Origin: Larix kaempferi
Lineage: Eukaryota; Streptophyta; Pinopsida; Pinales; Pinaceae
Direction: 5' to 3'
Assembly (NCBI GenBank): GCA_027924585.1
Contig: BSBM01000059.1
Span: 186,001 to 250,000, forward strand
DNA: 64,000 bases
Shown here piece by piece: positions 54,001 through 64,000 of the stretch (position 1 is its first letter; each line of letters opens with the position of its first letter). Under the pieces are notes generated by a model. It was not told where the DNA came from and searched no databases. It worked only from the letters and a program-made list of their open reading frames with translations. The position numbers and the translations under genes were made by a program.

Positions 54001-55061
54001 CAACTTTCATGGTGTTCCGAGCTATTTTCCCGCCCTATAATCCCAAGTCTAGCAAAAAAAGCATGGTCGATTTTCAACTTTGCCAACTTCTCGGAATTGA
54101 AATTTGAGAATAGTTTTGGATGTCCCATTGGTAGACAAGCGTCCATGCCAACTTTCGTGACGTTTCGAGCTATTTTCTCCCCCTTTAAGCCCAAGTTTAG
54201 TGAAAACGAACGGTCGAGTTTCAACTTTGACCAACTTCTTGGAATTGAAATTTGAGAATAGTTTTGGATGTCCCATTGGTAGACAAGTGGCCACACCAAC
54301 TTTCATCACATTTCGAGCTATTTTATCCCCCCTTTAAGCCCAACTCTACTGAAAAACACACGGTCGCGTTTCGGCTTTGACCTACTTCTCGGAATTGAAA
54401 AATTGAGAATAGATTTGGATGTCCCATTTGTGGACATGCGTACACAACAACTTTCGTGACGTTACGAGCTAATTTCACACCCTTTAAGCTCAAGTCTAGC
54501 GAAAACTCACGGTCGAGTTTCAACTTTGACCAACTTCCCGGAATTTAAATTTGAGAATAGTTTGGGATGTCCCATTGGTAGACAAGCGTCCACACCAACT
54601 TTCGTGACGTTCCGACCTATTTTCTGCCCCATTAAGCCCAACTCTAGTGAAAACGTATGGTCGAGTTTTGACTTTCACCAACTTCTCGGAATTAAAAATT
54701 GAGCATATATTTGGATGTCCCATTTGTAGACATGCACGCACAACAAATTTCGTGACGTTAAGAGCTAATTTCACACCCTTTAAGCTCAAGTGTAGTGAAA
54801 ACGCATGGTGGCATTTCGACTTTGACCAACTTCTTGAATTGAAATTTGAGAATAGATTTGGATGTACCGTTGGTAGACAAGTGCGCACGCCAACTTTCGT
54901 GACGTTTTGAGTTATTTACCCACCCTTTAAGCCCAAGTCTAGCAAAAACGCAGGATCGAGTTTCAACTTTGACCAACTTCTTGGAATTGAAGTTTGAGAA
55001 TAGATTTGGATGTCCCATTGGTAGACAAGCGTCCATGCCAACTTTCGTGACGTTTCGAGCT
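45058..55061. repeat. HOR unit U7, full length, sister of U3
   Basis: A full HOR of 10,004 bp. The extra bases are one G near 46871 and three homopolymer insertions between 54329 and 54401. Its variants follow U3 along most of its length. Two tracts differ: near 47795 it has ACTTCTCGG like U1, U4 and U8, and near 48805 it has TTTCAAGTTTGAACACC like U4 and U8. Confidence 0.95.
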
Positions 55062-58000
55062 ATTTTCTCCTCCTTTAATCCCAAGTCTAGCGAAAACGCA
55101 CGGTCGAGTTTCGACTTTGACCAGCTTCGCGGAATTGAAAATTGAGCATAGATTTGGATTCCCTGTTGGTCGACAACTGCACACGCCAACTTTCGTGATG
55201 TTCCGAGAAATTCTCCACCCTTTAAGGCTAAGTCTAGCAAAAACGCACGGTCGAGTTTCGGCTTTGACCAACTTCTCGGAATTGAAATTTGAGAATAGAT
55301 TTGGATATCCCATAGGTAGACAACCGTGCACGCCAACTTTCGTGATGTTCTGAGCTATTTTATTCCCCTTTATGCCCAACACTAGAGAAAACGCACGGTT
55401 GCATTTCGGCTTTGACCTACTTCTCGGAATTGAAAATTGAGAATAGATTTGGATGTCCCATTTGTGGACATGCGCGCACAGCAACGTTCGTGACGTTCCG
55501 AGCTATTTTCTCCCCCTTTAAGACCAACTCTAGCGAAAACGCACGATCAAGTTTCAACTTTGACCAACTTCTCAGAATTGAAATTTGAGAATAGTTTTGG
55601 ATGTCCCATTGGTAGACAAGTGTCCACACGAACTTTCGTGACATTCCGAGCTATTTTCTCCCCCTTTAAGCCCAACTCTAGAGAAAACGCACGGTCTCGT
55701 TTCGGCTTTGACCTACTTCTCGAAATTGAAAATTGAGAATCGATTTGGATGTCCCATTTGTAGACATGCGCGCACAGCAACTTTCATGACGTTCCGAGCT
55801 ATTTTCTCCCCCTTTATGCACAACTCTAGAGAAAACGCACGATCAAGTTTCAACTTTGACCAACTTTTCGGAATTGAAAATTTGAGAATATTTTTGGATG
55901 TCCCATTGGTAGACAAGCGTCCATACCAACTTTCGTGACGTTACGAGCTAATTTCACACCCTTTAAGCTCAAGCCTAGAGAAAACTCATGGTGGCGTTTT
56001 GACTTTGACCAACTTCTCGTAATTGAAAATTGAGCATAGATTTGGATGTACCGTTGGTAGACAAGTGCGCATGCCAACTTTCGTTACGTTCTGAGCTATT
56101 TTCTCACCCTTTAAGCCCAAGTCTAGCGAAAAAACACGGTCGAGTTTCAACTTTGACCAACTTCTCGAAATTGAAATTCAAGAATAGTTTTGGATGTCCT
56201 ATTGGTAGACAAGCGTCCACAGCAACTTTCGTGACATTCCGAGCTATTTTTCTCCCCCCTTTATGCCCAAGTCTAGAGAAAACACACGTTCAAGTTTCGA
56301 CTTTGACGAACTTCACGGAATTCAAAATTAAGCATAGATTTGGATGTTCCGTTGGTAGACAAGTGAGCACGCCAACTTTCGTGACTTTTCGAGCTATTTT
56401 TCCCACCCTTTAAGCCCAAGTCTAGCGTAAACGCACGGTTGCGTTTCAACTTTGAGCGGCTTCTCCGAATTGAATTGTGAGAATAGATTTGGATGTCCCA
56501 TTTGTAGACAAGCGTCCATGCCCAACTTTCGTGACGTTTCGATCTATTTTCTCCCCCTTTAATCCCAAGTATAGCAAAAACGCACCATCGAGTTTCGACT
56601 TTGACCAAATTCACCAAATTGAAAATTGAGCATAAATTTGGATGTCCCGTTGGTAGACAAGTGCGCACGCCAACTTTCGTGATGTTCCAAGCTATTTTCT
56701 CACCGTTTAAGCCCAAGTCTAGCAAAAACGCATATTCGATTTTCAACTTTTACCAACTTCTCGAAATTTAAATTTGAGAATAGATTTGGATGTCCCATTG
56801 GTAGACAAGCGTCCATGCCAACTTTCATGACGTTTCGAGCTTTTTTCTCCCCCTTTAACCCCAAGACCAGCGAAAACGCAAGGTCGAGTTTCGACTTTGA
56901 CCAACTTCTCGGAATTAAAAATTTAGAATCGATTTGGATGACCCATTTGTAGACATGCACGCACAACAACTTTCATGACGTTACGAGCTAATTTCACACC
57001 CTTTAAGCCCAATTCTAGAGAAAACGCATGATCCAGTTTCAACTTTGACCACCTTCTTCGAATTGAAATTTGAGAATAGTTTTAGATGTCCCATTGGTAG
57101 ACAAGCATCCACACAAACTTTGTGACGTTCCGAGCTATTTTCTCTCCCTTTAAGCCCAAGTCTAGCGAAAACGCACGGACGATTTTCGACTTTCAACAAC
57201 TTCTCGGAATTGAAAATTGAGCATAGATTTGGATGTCCCCATTGGTAAACAAGTGCGCACGCCAACTTTCATGACGTTCCGGGGTATTTTCCCACCCCTT
57301 TAATCCCAAGTCTAGCGAAAATGCATGGTCGCCTTACGGCTTTGACCTACTTCTAGGAATTTAAAACGTAGAATAGATTTGGATGTCCCATTTGTAGACA
57401 TGCGCGCACAACACATTACGTGATGCTACGAGCTAATTTCACACCCTTTAAACTCAAGTCTAGCGAAAACGCATTGTGGCATTTCGACCTTGACCAACTT
57501 CACGGAATCGAAAATTGAGCATAGATTTGGATGTCCCGTTGGTAAACAAGTGTGCACGCCAACTTTCGTGACGTTTCGAGCTATTTTCCAACCCTTTAAG
57601 CCCAAGTCTAGCGTAAACGCATGGTCGCGTTTCAACTTTGACTAACTTCTCAGAATTGAAATTTGAGAATAGATTTGGATGTCCCATTGGTAGACAAGCG
57701 TCCACACCAACGTTCGTGAAATTTCGAGCTATTTTTCCTGCTTTAAGCCAAACTCTAGAGAAAACGCGCGGTCGAATTTCAACTCTGACCAACTTCTCGG
57801 AATTGAAATTTGAGAATATTTTTGGATGTCACACTGGTAGAAAAGCGTCCACACCAACTTTCGTAATGTTCCGAGCTATTTTCTACCCCTTTAAGCCTAA
57901 GTCTGGCGAAAACGCAGGGTCGAGTTTCGGCTTTGACCAACTTCTTGGAATTGAAATTTGAGAATAGATTTGGATATCCCATTGGTAGACAAGCATGCAC

Positions 58001-61000
58001 AACCCAACTTTCATGACGTTTCGAGCTATTTTCTCCCCATTTAATCCCAAGTCTAGCGAAAACGCACGGTCGCATTTTGGCTTTGATGTACTTCTCGGAA
58101 TTGAAATTTGAGAATAAATATGGATGCCGCATTGGTAGAGGAGCGCGTACGCCAACTTTCGTGACGTTCTGAGCTATTTTCTCAACATTTAAGCCCAAGT
58201 CTAGCGAAAATGCACAGTCGCGTTTCGGCTTTGACCTACTTCTCGGAGTTGAAATTTGAGAATAAATTTGGATGCCCCATTCGTAGACAAGTGCATATGC
58301 CAACTTTCGTGATATTCCCGGCTATTTTCTCACCCTTTAAGCTGAAGTCTAACGAAAATGCACGGTCGTGTTTCGGACTTGACCAACTTCTCAGAATTTA
58401 AATTTGAGAATAGATATGGATGCCCCATTGGTAGACAAGCATGCACGCCAACTTTCATGACGTTCCGAGCTATTTTCTCCCCCTTTAAGCCCAAGTCTAG
58501 CGAAACCGCACGTTCGATTTTCAACTTTGACCAACTTCTTGGAATTTAAATTTGAGAATAGTTTTGAATGTCTGATTGGTAGACAGACGTCCACGCCAAC
58601 TTTTGTAACGTTCGAGCTTTTTTCTCCCCCTTTAACCCCAAGCCTAGCGAAAACGCACGGTCGATTTTCATCTTTCACTAACTTCTCGGAATTGAAAATT
58701 GAGCATAGATTTGGATGTCCCGTTGGTAGACAAGTGCGCACGCCAACTTTCGTGATGTTCCGAGCTATTTTCCCACCCTTTAATCCCAAGTCTATTGAAA
58801 ACGCAAAGTTGAGTTTCAAGTTTGAACACCTTCTCGGAATTGAAATTTTAGAATAGTTTTGGATGTCCCATTGGTAGACAAGTGTCCATGCCAACTTTCG
58901 TGACGTTCCGAGCTATTTTCTCCCCATTTAAGCCCATGTCTGGCGAAAAACACACGGTCGAGTTTCGACTTTGACCAACTTCGCGGAATTGAAAATTGAG
59001 TAGAGATTTGGATGTCCCATTGGTAGATAAGTGCGCAAGCCAACTTTCGTGACGTTCCGAGATATTTTCCCACCCTTTAATCCCAAGTCTAGCAAAAACG
59101 CACGGTCGAGTTTCAACTTTGACTAACTTGTCGGAATTCAAATTTGAGAATAGATTTGGATGTCCCATTGGTAGATAAGCATCCACGCCAACTTTCGTGA
59201 CGTTTCGAGCTTTTTTCTCCCCCTTTAAGACCAAGTCTAGCGAAAACGCACGGTCGAGTTTCGACTTTCACCAACTTCTCAGAATTGAAAATTGAGCATA
59301 GATTTGGATGTCCCATTGATAGAAAAGTGTGCACGCCAACTTTCGTAACGTTCTGAGCTATTTTCCAACCCTTTAATCCCAAGTCTATCGAAAACGCACG
59401 GTCATGTTTAAACTTTGACCAAGTTCTCGGAATTGAAATTTGAGCATAGTTTTGGATGTCCCATTGGTAGACAAGCGTGCATGCCAACTTTCGTGACATT
59501 CCGAGCTATTTTCCACCCCTTTAATCCCAAGTCTAGCCTAAACGCACGGTCGAGTTTCAACTTTTACCAACTTCGCGGAATTGAAAATTGAGCATAGATT
59601 TGGATGTCCCATTGGTAGAAAAGTGTCCATGCTAGCTTTCATGACGTTCCGAGTTGTTTTCTCCGCCTTTAAGGCCAAGTCTAGTGAATAAGCACTGTCG
59701 AGGTTCGACTTTGACGAACTTCACGCAATTGAAAATTGAGCATAAATTTGGATGTCCCGTTGGTAGAAAAGTGTGCACGCCAACTTTCGTGACCCTCCAA
59801 GCTATTTTCCCACCCTTTAAGCCCAAGTCTAGCGAAAATGCAGAGTTGAGTTTCGACTTTCACCAACTTCTTGGAATTGAAAATTGAGCATAGATTTGGA
59901 TGTCCTATTGGTAGACAAATGCGCACGCCAACTTTCGTGACGTTCCAAGCTTTTTTTGCGCCCTTTAATTCCAAGTCTAGCGAAAAAGCATTGTCGAGTT
60001 TCAACTTTGACCAACTTCTTGGAATTGAAATTTGAGAATAGTTTTGGATGTCCCACTGGTAGACAAGCGTCCATGCCAACTTTCATGACGTTCCAAGCTA
60101 TTTTCTCCCCCATTAAGCCCAACTCTAGTGAAAACGTACGGTCGAGTTTCGACTTTCACCAACTTCTCGGAATTGAAAATTGAGCATAGATTTGGATGTC
60201 CAATTTGTAGACATGCACGCACAGCAACTTTCGTGATGCTACAAGCTAATTTAACACCCTTTAAGCTCAAGTCTAGCAAAAACGCATGATGGCATTTTGA
60301 CTTTGAAAAACTTATTGGAATTGAAATTTGAGAATAGATTTGGATGTCCCATTGGTAAACAAGCGTGCACGCCAAATTTGGTGAGGTTTCGAGTTATTTT
60401 CTCTCCCTTTAATCCCAAGTCTAGTGAAGACGCACGATCGAGTTTCAACTTTGACCAACTTCTTGGAATTGAAATTTGAGCATAGATTTGTATGTCCCGT
60501 TGGTAGACAAGTGCGCACGCCAACTTTCGTTACATTCCGAGCTATTTTCTTCCCCTTTAAGCCAAACTCTAGAGAAAATGCGCAGTCGAGTTTCAACTTT
60601 GACTAACTTCTCGGAATTGAAATTTGAGAATTGATTTGGATGTCACATTGTTAGACAAGCGTCCACGCCAACTTTCGTGACGTTGCGAGTTTCGACTTTC
60701 ACCAACTTCTCGGAATTGAAAATTGAGCATAGATTTAGATTTCCCGTTGGTAGACAAGTGCGCACACCAACTTTCATGACGTTCCGACGTATTTTCCCCA
60801 CATTTTAAGCCCAGGTCTAGCGAAAACGCACAGTGGAGTTTCGACTTTCACCAACTTCTCGAAATTGAAATTTGAGAATAGTTTTGGATGTCCCATTGGT
60901 AGAAAAGTGTCCACACCAACTTTCGTGACATTTCGAGCTATTTTATCCCCCCTTTAAGCACAACTCTAGAGAAAACGCACGGTCCCGTTTCGGCTTTGAC

Positions 61001-63675
61001 CAACTTCTCGGAATTGAAAACTGAGAATAGATTTGGATGTCCTTGTAGACATGCCCACACAGCAACTTTTTGTGACGTTACGAGCTAATTTCACACCCTT
61101 TAAACTCAAGTCTAGCGAAAACGCATGGTGGCATTTCGACCTTGATCAACTTCTCGGAATTGGAAATTGAGCACAGATTTGGATGTACCATTGGTAGACA
61201 AGTGCGCACACCAACTTTCGTGACATTCCAAGCTATTTTCCCGCCTTTTTTTAATTCCAAGTCTAGCGAAAAAAGCATGCTCGAGCTTCGACTTTCACCA
61301 ACTTCTCGGAATTGAAAATTGAGCATAGATTTGGATGTCCCCATTTGTAGACATGCGTGCACCGGCAACTTTCGTGACGCTACGAGCTAATTTCACACCC
61401 TTTAAGCTCAAGTCTAGCGAAAATGCATGGTGGCATTTCGAATTTGACCAACTTCTTGGTCTTGGAATTGAAATTTGAGAATAGATTTGAAAGTCACATT
61501 GTTAGACAAGCATCCACGCCAACTTTCATAACGTTTCGAGCTTTTTTCTCCCCCTTTAAGCCCAAGTCTAACGAAAACGCACGGATGAGTTTCGACTTTC
61601 ACCAACTTCTCAAAATTTAAAATAGAGCATATATTTGGATGTCCCGTTGGTAGACAAGTGCGCACGCCAACTTCCTTCACATTCCGAGCTATTTTCCTAC
61701 CTTTTAAGCCCAAGTCTAGCGAAAACGCACGGTCGAGTTTCAACTTTAACCAACTTCTCGGAATTGAAATTTGAGAATAGTTTTGGATGTCTTATTGGTA
61801 GACAAGCGTCCACACCAACTTTCGTCACATTCTGAGCTATTTTATCCCCCTTTAAGCCCAACTCTAGAGAAAACGCACGGTCGCGTTTCGTCTTTGACCT
61901 ACTTCTCGGAATTGAAAACTGAGAAAAGATTTGGATGTCCCATTTTCTAACATGCGTGGACAACAACTTTCGTGACGTTACGAGCTAATTTCACACCCTT
62001 TAAGCTCAAGTCTAACGAAAATTTTGACTTTGACCAACTTCTGGGAATTGAAATTTGAGAATATATTTGGATGTCTCGTTGGTAGACAAGTGCGCATGCC
62101 AACTTTCGTGATGTTCCGAGCTATTTTCCCACCCTTTAAGCCCAAGTCTAGCGAAAACACATGGTCGAGTTTCAACTTTGACCAATTTCCCGAAATTGAA
62201 ATTTGAGAATAGTTTTGGATGTCCCATTGGTAAACAAGCATCCATGCCAACTTTCGTGACGTGCCGACCTATTTTCTACCCCATTAAGCCCAACTCTAGT
62301 GAAAACGTACGGTCGAGTTTCGAATTTCACCAACTTCTCCGAATTGAAAATTGAGCATAGATTTGGATGTCCCATTTGTAGACATGCGCACACAGCAAAA
62401 TTCGTGACGTTACGAGCTAATTTCACACCCTTTAAGCTCAAGTCTAGCGAAAACACATGGTGGCATTTCGACTTTGACCAACTTCTGGGAATTGAAATTT
62501 GAGAATAGATTTGGATGTCCCGTTGGTAGACAAGTGTGCACGCCAACGTTCGTGACGTTACGAGCTAATTTCACACCCTTTAAGCTCAAGTCTAGAGAAA
62601 ACGCATGGTGGCGTTTCGACTTTGACCAAGTTCTGGGAATTGAAATTTGCGAATAGATTTGGATGTCCCGTTGGTAGACAAGTGCCCATGCCAACTTTCA
62701 TGATGTTCCGAGGTATTTTATCCCCCTTTAAGCCCAAGTCTAGAGAAAACGCACGGCCGCGTTTCGGGTTTGACCTACTTCTCGGAATTGAAAATTGAGA
62801 ATAGATTCGGACGTCCCATTTGTAGACTGGTGTGCACACCAACTTTCGTGACGTTCCAAGCTATTTTTTCACCCTTTAAGCTCAAGCCTAGCAAAAACGC
62901 ACGGTCGATTTTCGACATTCACCAACTTCTCGAAATTGAAAATTGAGCATTGATTTGGATTTCCCATTGGTAGACAAGTGTGCACGCCAACGCTCATGAC
63001 GTTCCGAGCTATTTTCCCACCCTTTAAGCTTAAGTCTAGCGAAAACGAATGGTGGCGTTTCGACTTTGACCAAGTTCTGGGAATTGAAATTTGAGAATAG
63101 ATTTGGATGTCCCGTTGGTAGACAAGTGCCCATGCCAACGTTCGGGACGTTCCGAGGTATTTTCTCGCCCTTTAAGCCCAACTCTAGAGAAAACGCACGA
63201 TCGTGTTTCGGGTTTGACCTGCTTCTCGGAATTGAAAATCGGGAATAGATTTGGATGTCCCATTTGTAGACATGCGTGCAAAGCAAATTTCGTGACGTTA
63301 TGAGCTAATTTCACACCCTGTAAGCTAAAGTCTAGCGAAAACATATGGTGGCGTTTCGACTTTGACCAACCTATGGGAATTGAAAATTAAGAATAGATTT
63401 AGATGTCCCATTGGTAGACAAGCGTCCACGCCAACTTTCATGATGTTTCGAGCTTTGTTCTCCCCCTTTAAGCCCAAGTCTACTGAAAACACACGGTCGA
63501 ATTTCGACTTTCACCAAATTCTTGGAATTGAAAATTGAGCATAGATTTGGATTTCCCGTTGGTAGAAAAAGTGTGCACGCCAACGTTCGCGATGTTCTGA
63601 GCTATTTTCCCACCCTTTAAGCCCAAGTCTAGCGAAAACACACTGTCGAGGTTTGACTTCGACGAACTTTGCTTA
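54329..63675. other. Cluster of small insertions, mostly homopolymer length gains
   Basis: Compared with the other HOR copies, this interval has extra bases near 54329 (C), 54351 (A), 54399 (A), 55880 (A), 56250 (T and C), 56400 (T), 56521 (C), 57238 (C), 57297 (C), 58001 (2 bp), 58946 (A), 60797 (C), 61070 (T), 61249 (T), 61340 (C), 61363 (C), 61459 (6 bp, CTTGGT-like duplication) and 63567 (A). There is one loss, near 59986 (A). The rest of the window has only a handful of indels in 54 kb. The most likely explanation is lower consensus accuracy here, not biology. Confidence 0.85.
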
Positions 63676-64000
63676 ATGGAAAATTGAGCGTAGATTTGGA
63701 TGTCCCGTTGGTAGACAAGTCCGCACGCCAACTTTCGTGATGTTCCGAGCTATTTTCCCACCCTTTAATCCCAAGTCTAGCGAAAACGCACGGTCGAGTT
63801 TCAACTTTGACCACCTTCTCGGAATTGAAATTTGAGAATAGTTTTGGATGTCCCATTGGTAGACAAGCGTCCATGCCAACTTTCCTGATGTTCCGAACTA
63901 TTTTCTCCCCCTTTAAGCCCAAGTCTAGCGAAAACGGACGGTTGAGTTTTGACTTTGAACAACTTCACGGAATTGAAAATTGAGCATAGATTTGGATGTC
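55062..64000. repeat. HOR unit U8, incomplete at window end, sister of U4
   Basis: The first 8,939 bp of a HOR copy whose variants follow U4 throughout, for example TTTGTGGACATGCGCGC near 55461, AAAATGCATGGTGGC near 61420 and CTACTGAAAACACAC near 63480. It carries sixteen small length differences relative to U4, nearly all insertions. Net growth over U4 up to about 63920 is 19 bp, which equals the listed events once the two U4-specific insertions are subtracted. Confidence 0.93.

Larger units (their letters stand above)
1..64000. repeat. Satellite DNA array, 148-bp monomer, 68-mer higher-order repeat
   Basis: The entire window is head-to-tail copies of a 148-bp monomer in one orientation. 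The GGAT anchor in TTTGGATGTCCCATTGG recurs at 242, 390, 538, 686 and 834, each exactly 148 bp on. Other conserved blocks in order are GTAGACAAGCGTCCACGCC, AACTTTCGTGACGTTCCGAG, CTATTTTCTCCCCCTTTAAG, CCCAAGTCTAGCGAAAACGC, ACGGTCGAGTTTCAACTTTG and ACCAACTTCTCGGAATTGAA. Long-range copies recur about every 10.0 kb. No stretch as long as one monomer lacks the repeat. Monomer length close to one nucleosome wrap is common in centromeric satellites, but a centromeric role is inference. I do not recognise the monomer family or the species. Confidence 0.98.
45058..64000. repeat. 25.1-kb super-repeat block, copy 2 (partial, U7-U8)
   Basis: This starts 25,144 bp after copy 1. U7 and U8 reproduce the variant patterns of U3 and U4 in the same order. 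The window ends before the positions where copies of the truncated units U5 and U6 would fall, so the full extent of the duplication cannot be seen here. Confidence 0.7.

Noticed and set aside
61457-61466. The 6-bp duplication (TTGGTCTTGG) as a biological microsatellite.
   Set aside because: It is unique to this copy and sits inside the 54.3-63.6 kb insertion cluster, so consensus error is the simpler explanation.
1-64000. Hundreds of open reading frames of 60-192 codons on both strands, with repeated peptide words such as LPTGHPNLCSIFNSEKLVK.
   Set aside because: They occur in several frames on both strands, overlap each other, and are translations of the same satellite. As 148 is 3n+1, each monomer is read in a different frame from the last. 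Their ends shift with single-base variants between HOR copies, and no domain or codon-use signal is visible.
1-64000. CRISPR array.
   Set aside because: The repeats are contiguous 148-bp monomers with no unique spacers of 30-40 bp and no cas genes.
1-64000. CENP-B box in the monomer.
   Set aside because: The nearest sequence, TTTCGTGACGTTCCGAG, shares TTCG but lacks the required central A and the CGGG end. The reverse strand does not fit either.
1-64000. Ribosomal DNA spacer, telomeric repeat, tRNA or other RNA gene.
   Set aside because: No rRNA-like, TTTAGGG/TTAGGG-type or cloverleaf-forming sequence was seen. Every stretch aligns to the satellite monomer.

Overview
The whole 64 kb window is one uninterrupted satellite DNA array. 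I find no gene, RNA gene, transposon, CRISPR array or unique-sequence stretch. The basic unit is a 148-bp monomer, about 46% G+C in a hand count of one consensus-like copy. Successive copies of the GGAT anchor lie exactly 148 bp apart, for example at 242, 390, 538, 686 and 834. All monomers point the same way. Neighbouring monomers are clearly related but differ at many positions.

The monomers form a very long higher-order repeat (HOR). Anchor counting gives 68 monomers per HOR (36 normal, one 99-bp, 31 more). The HOR is 10,000 bp once isolated single-base indels are set aside. Taking the window start as phase, the units are: U1 1-10001, U2 10002-19913 (89-bp deletion), U3 19914-29914, U4 29915-39916, U5 39917-42486 and U6 42487-45057 (both cut to 2.57 kb by the same 7.43-kb deletion), U7 45058-55061, and U8 55062-64000 (runs off the end). 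HOR copies are near-identical to each other, while monomers inside one HOR are much more diverged. That is the classic signature of HOR amplification by unequal exchange.

A third level sits above the HOR. U7 carries the private variants of U3, and U8 those of U4, so the block U3-U4-U5-U6 (25,144 bp) appears to be duplicated. Bases 45058-64000 would be the first 18.9 kb of the second copy.

The organism is a eukaryote. The near-nucleosomal monomer length, the HOR structure and the lack of any interruption suggest the core of a centromeric or other heterochromatic array, most likely plant or animal. I do not recognise the monomer and will not name a species. CpG is not depleted, and many monomer differences are CG versus TG/CA, as expected if the array is CpG-methylated.

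Two features bear on assembly quality. Small insertions, mostly in homopolymers, cluster from about 54.3 kb to 63.6 kb. A 1-bp insertion also recurs at the same monomer position in seven places. The many short open reading frames on both strands come from a stop-poor repeat whose length is not a multiple of three, and I do not call them genes.
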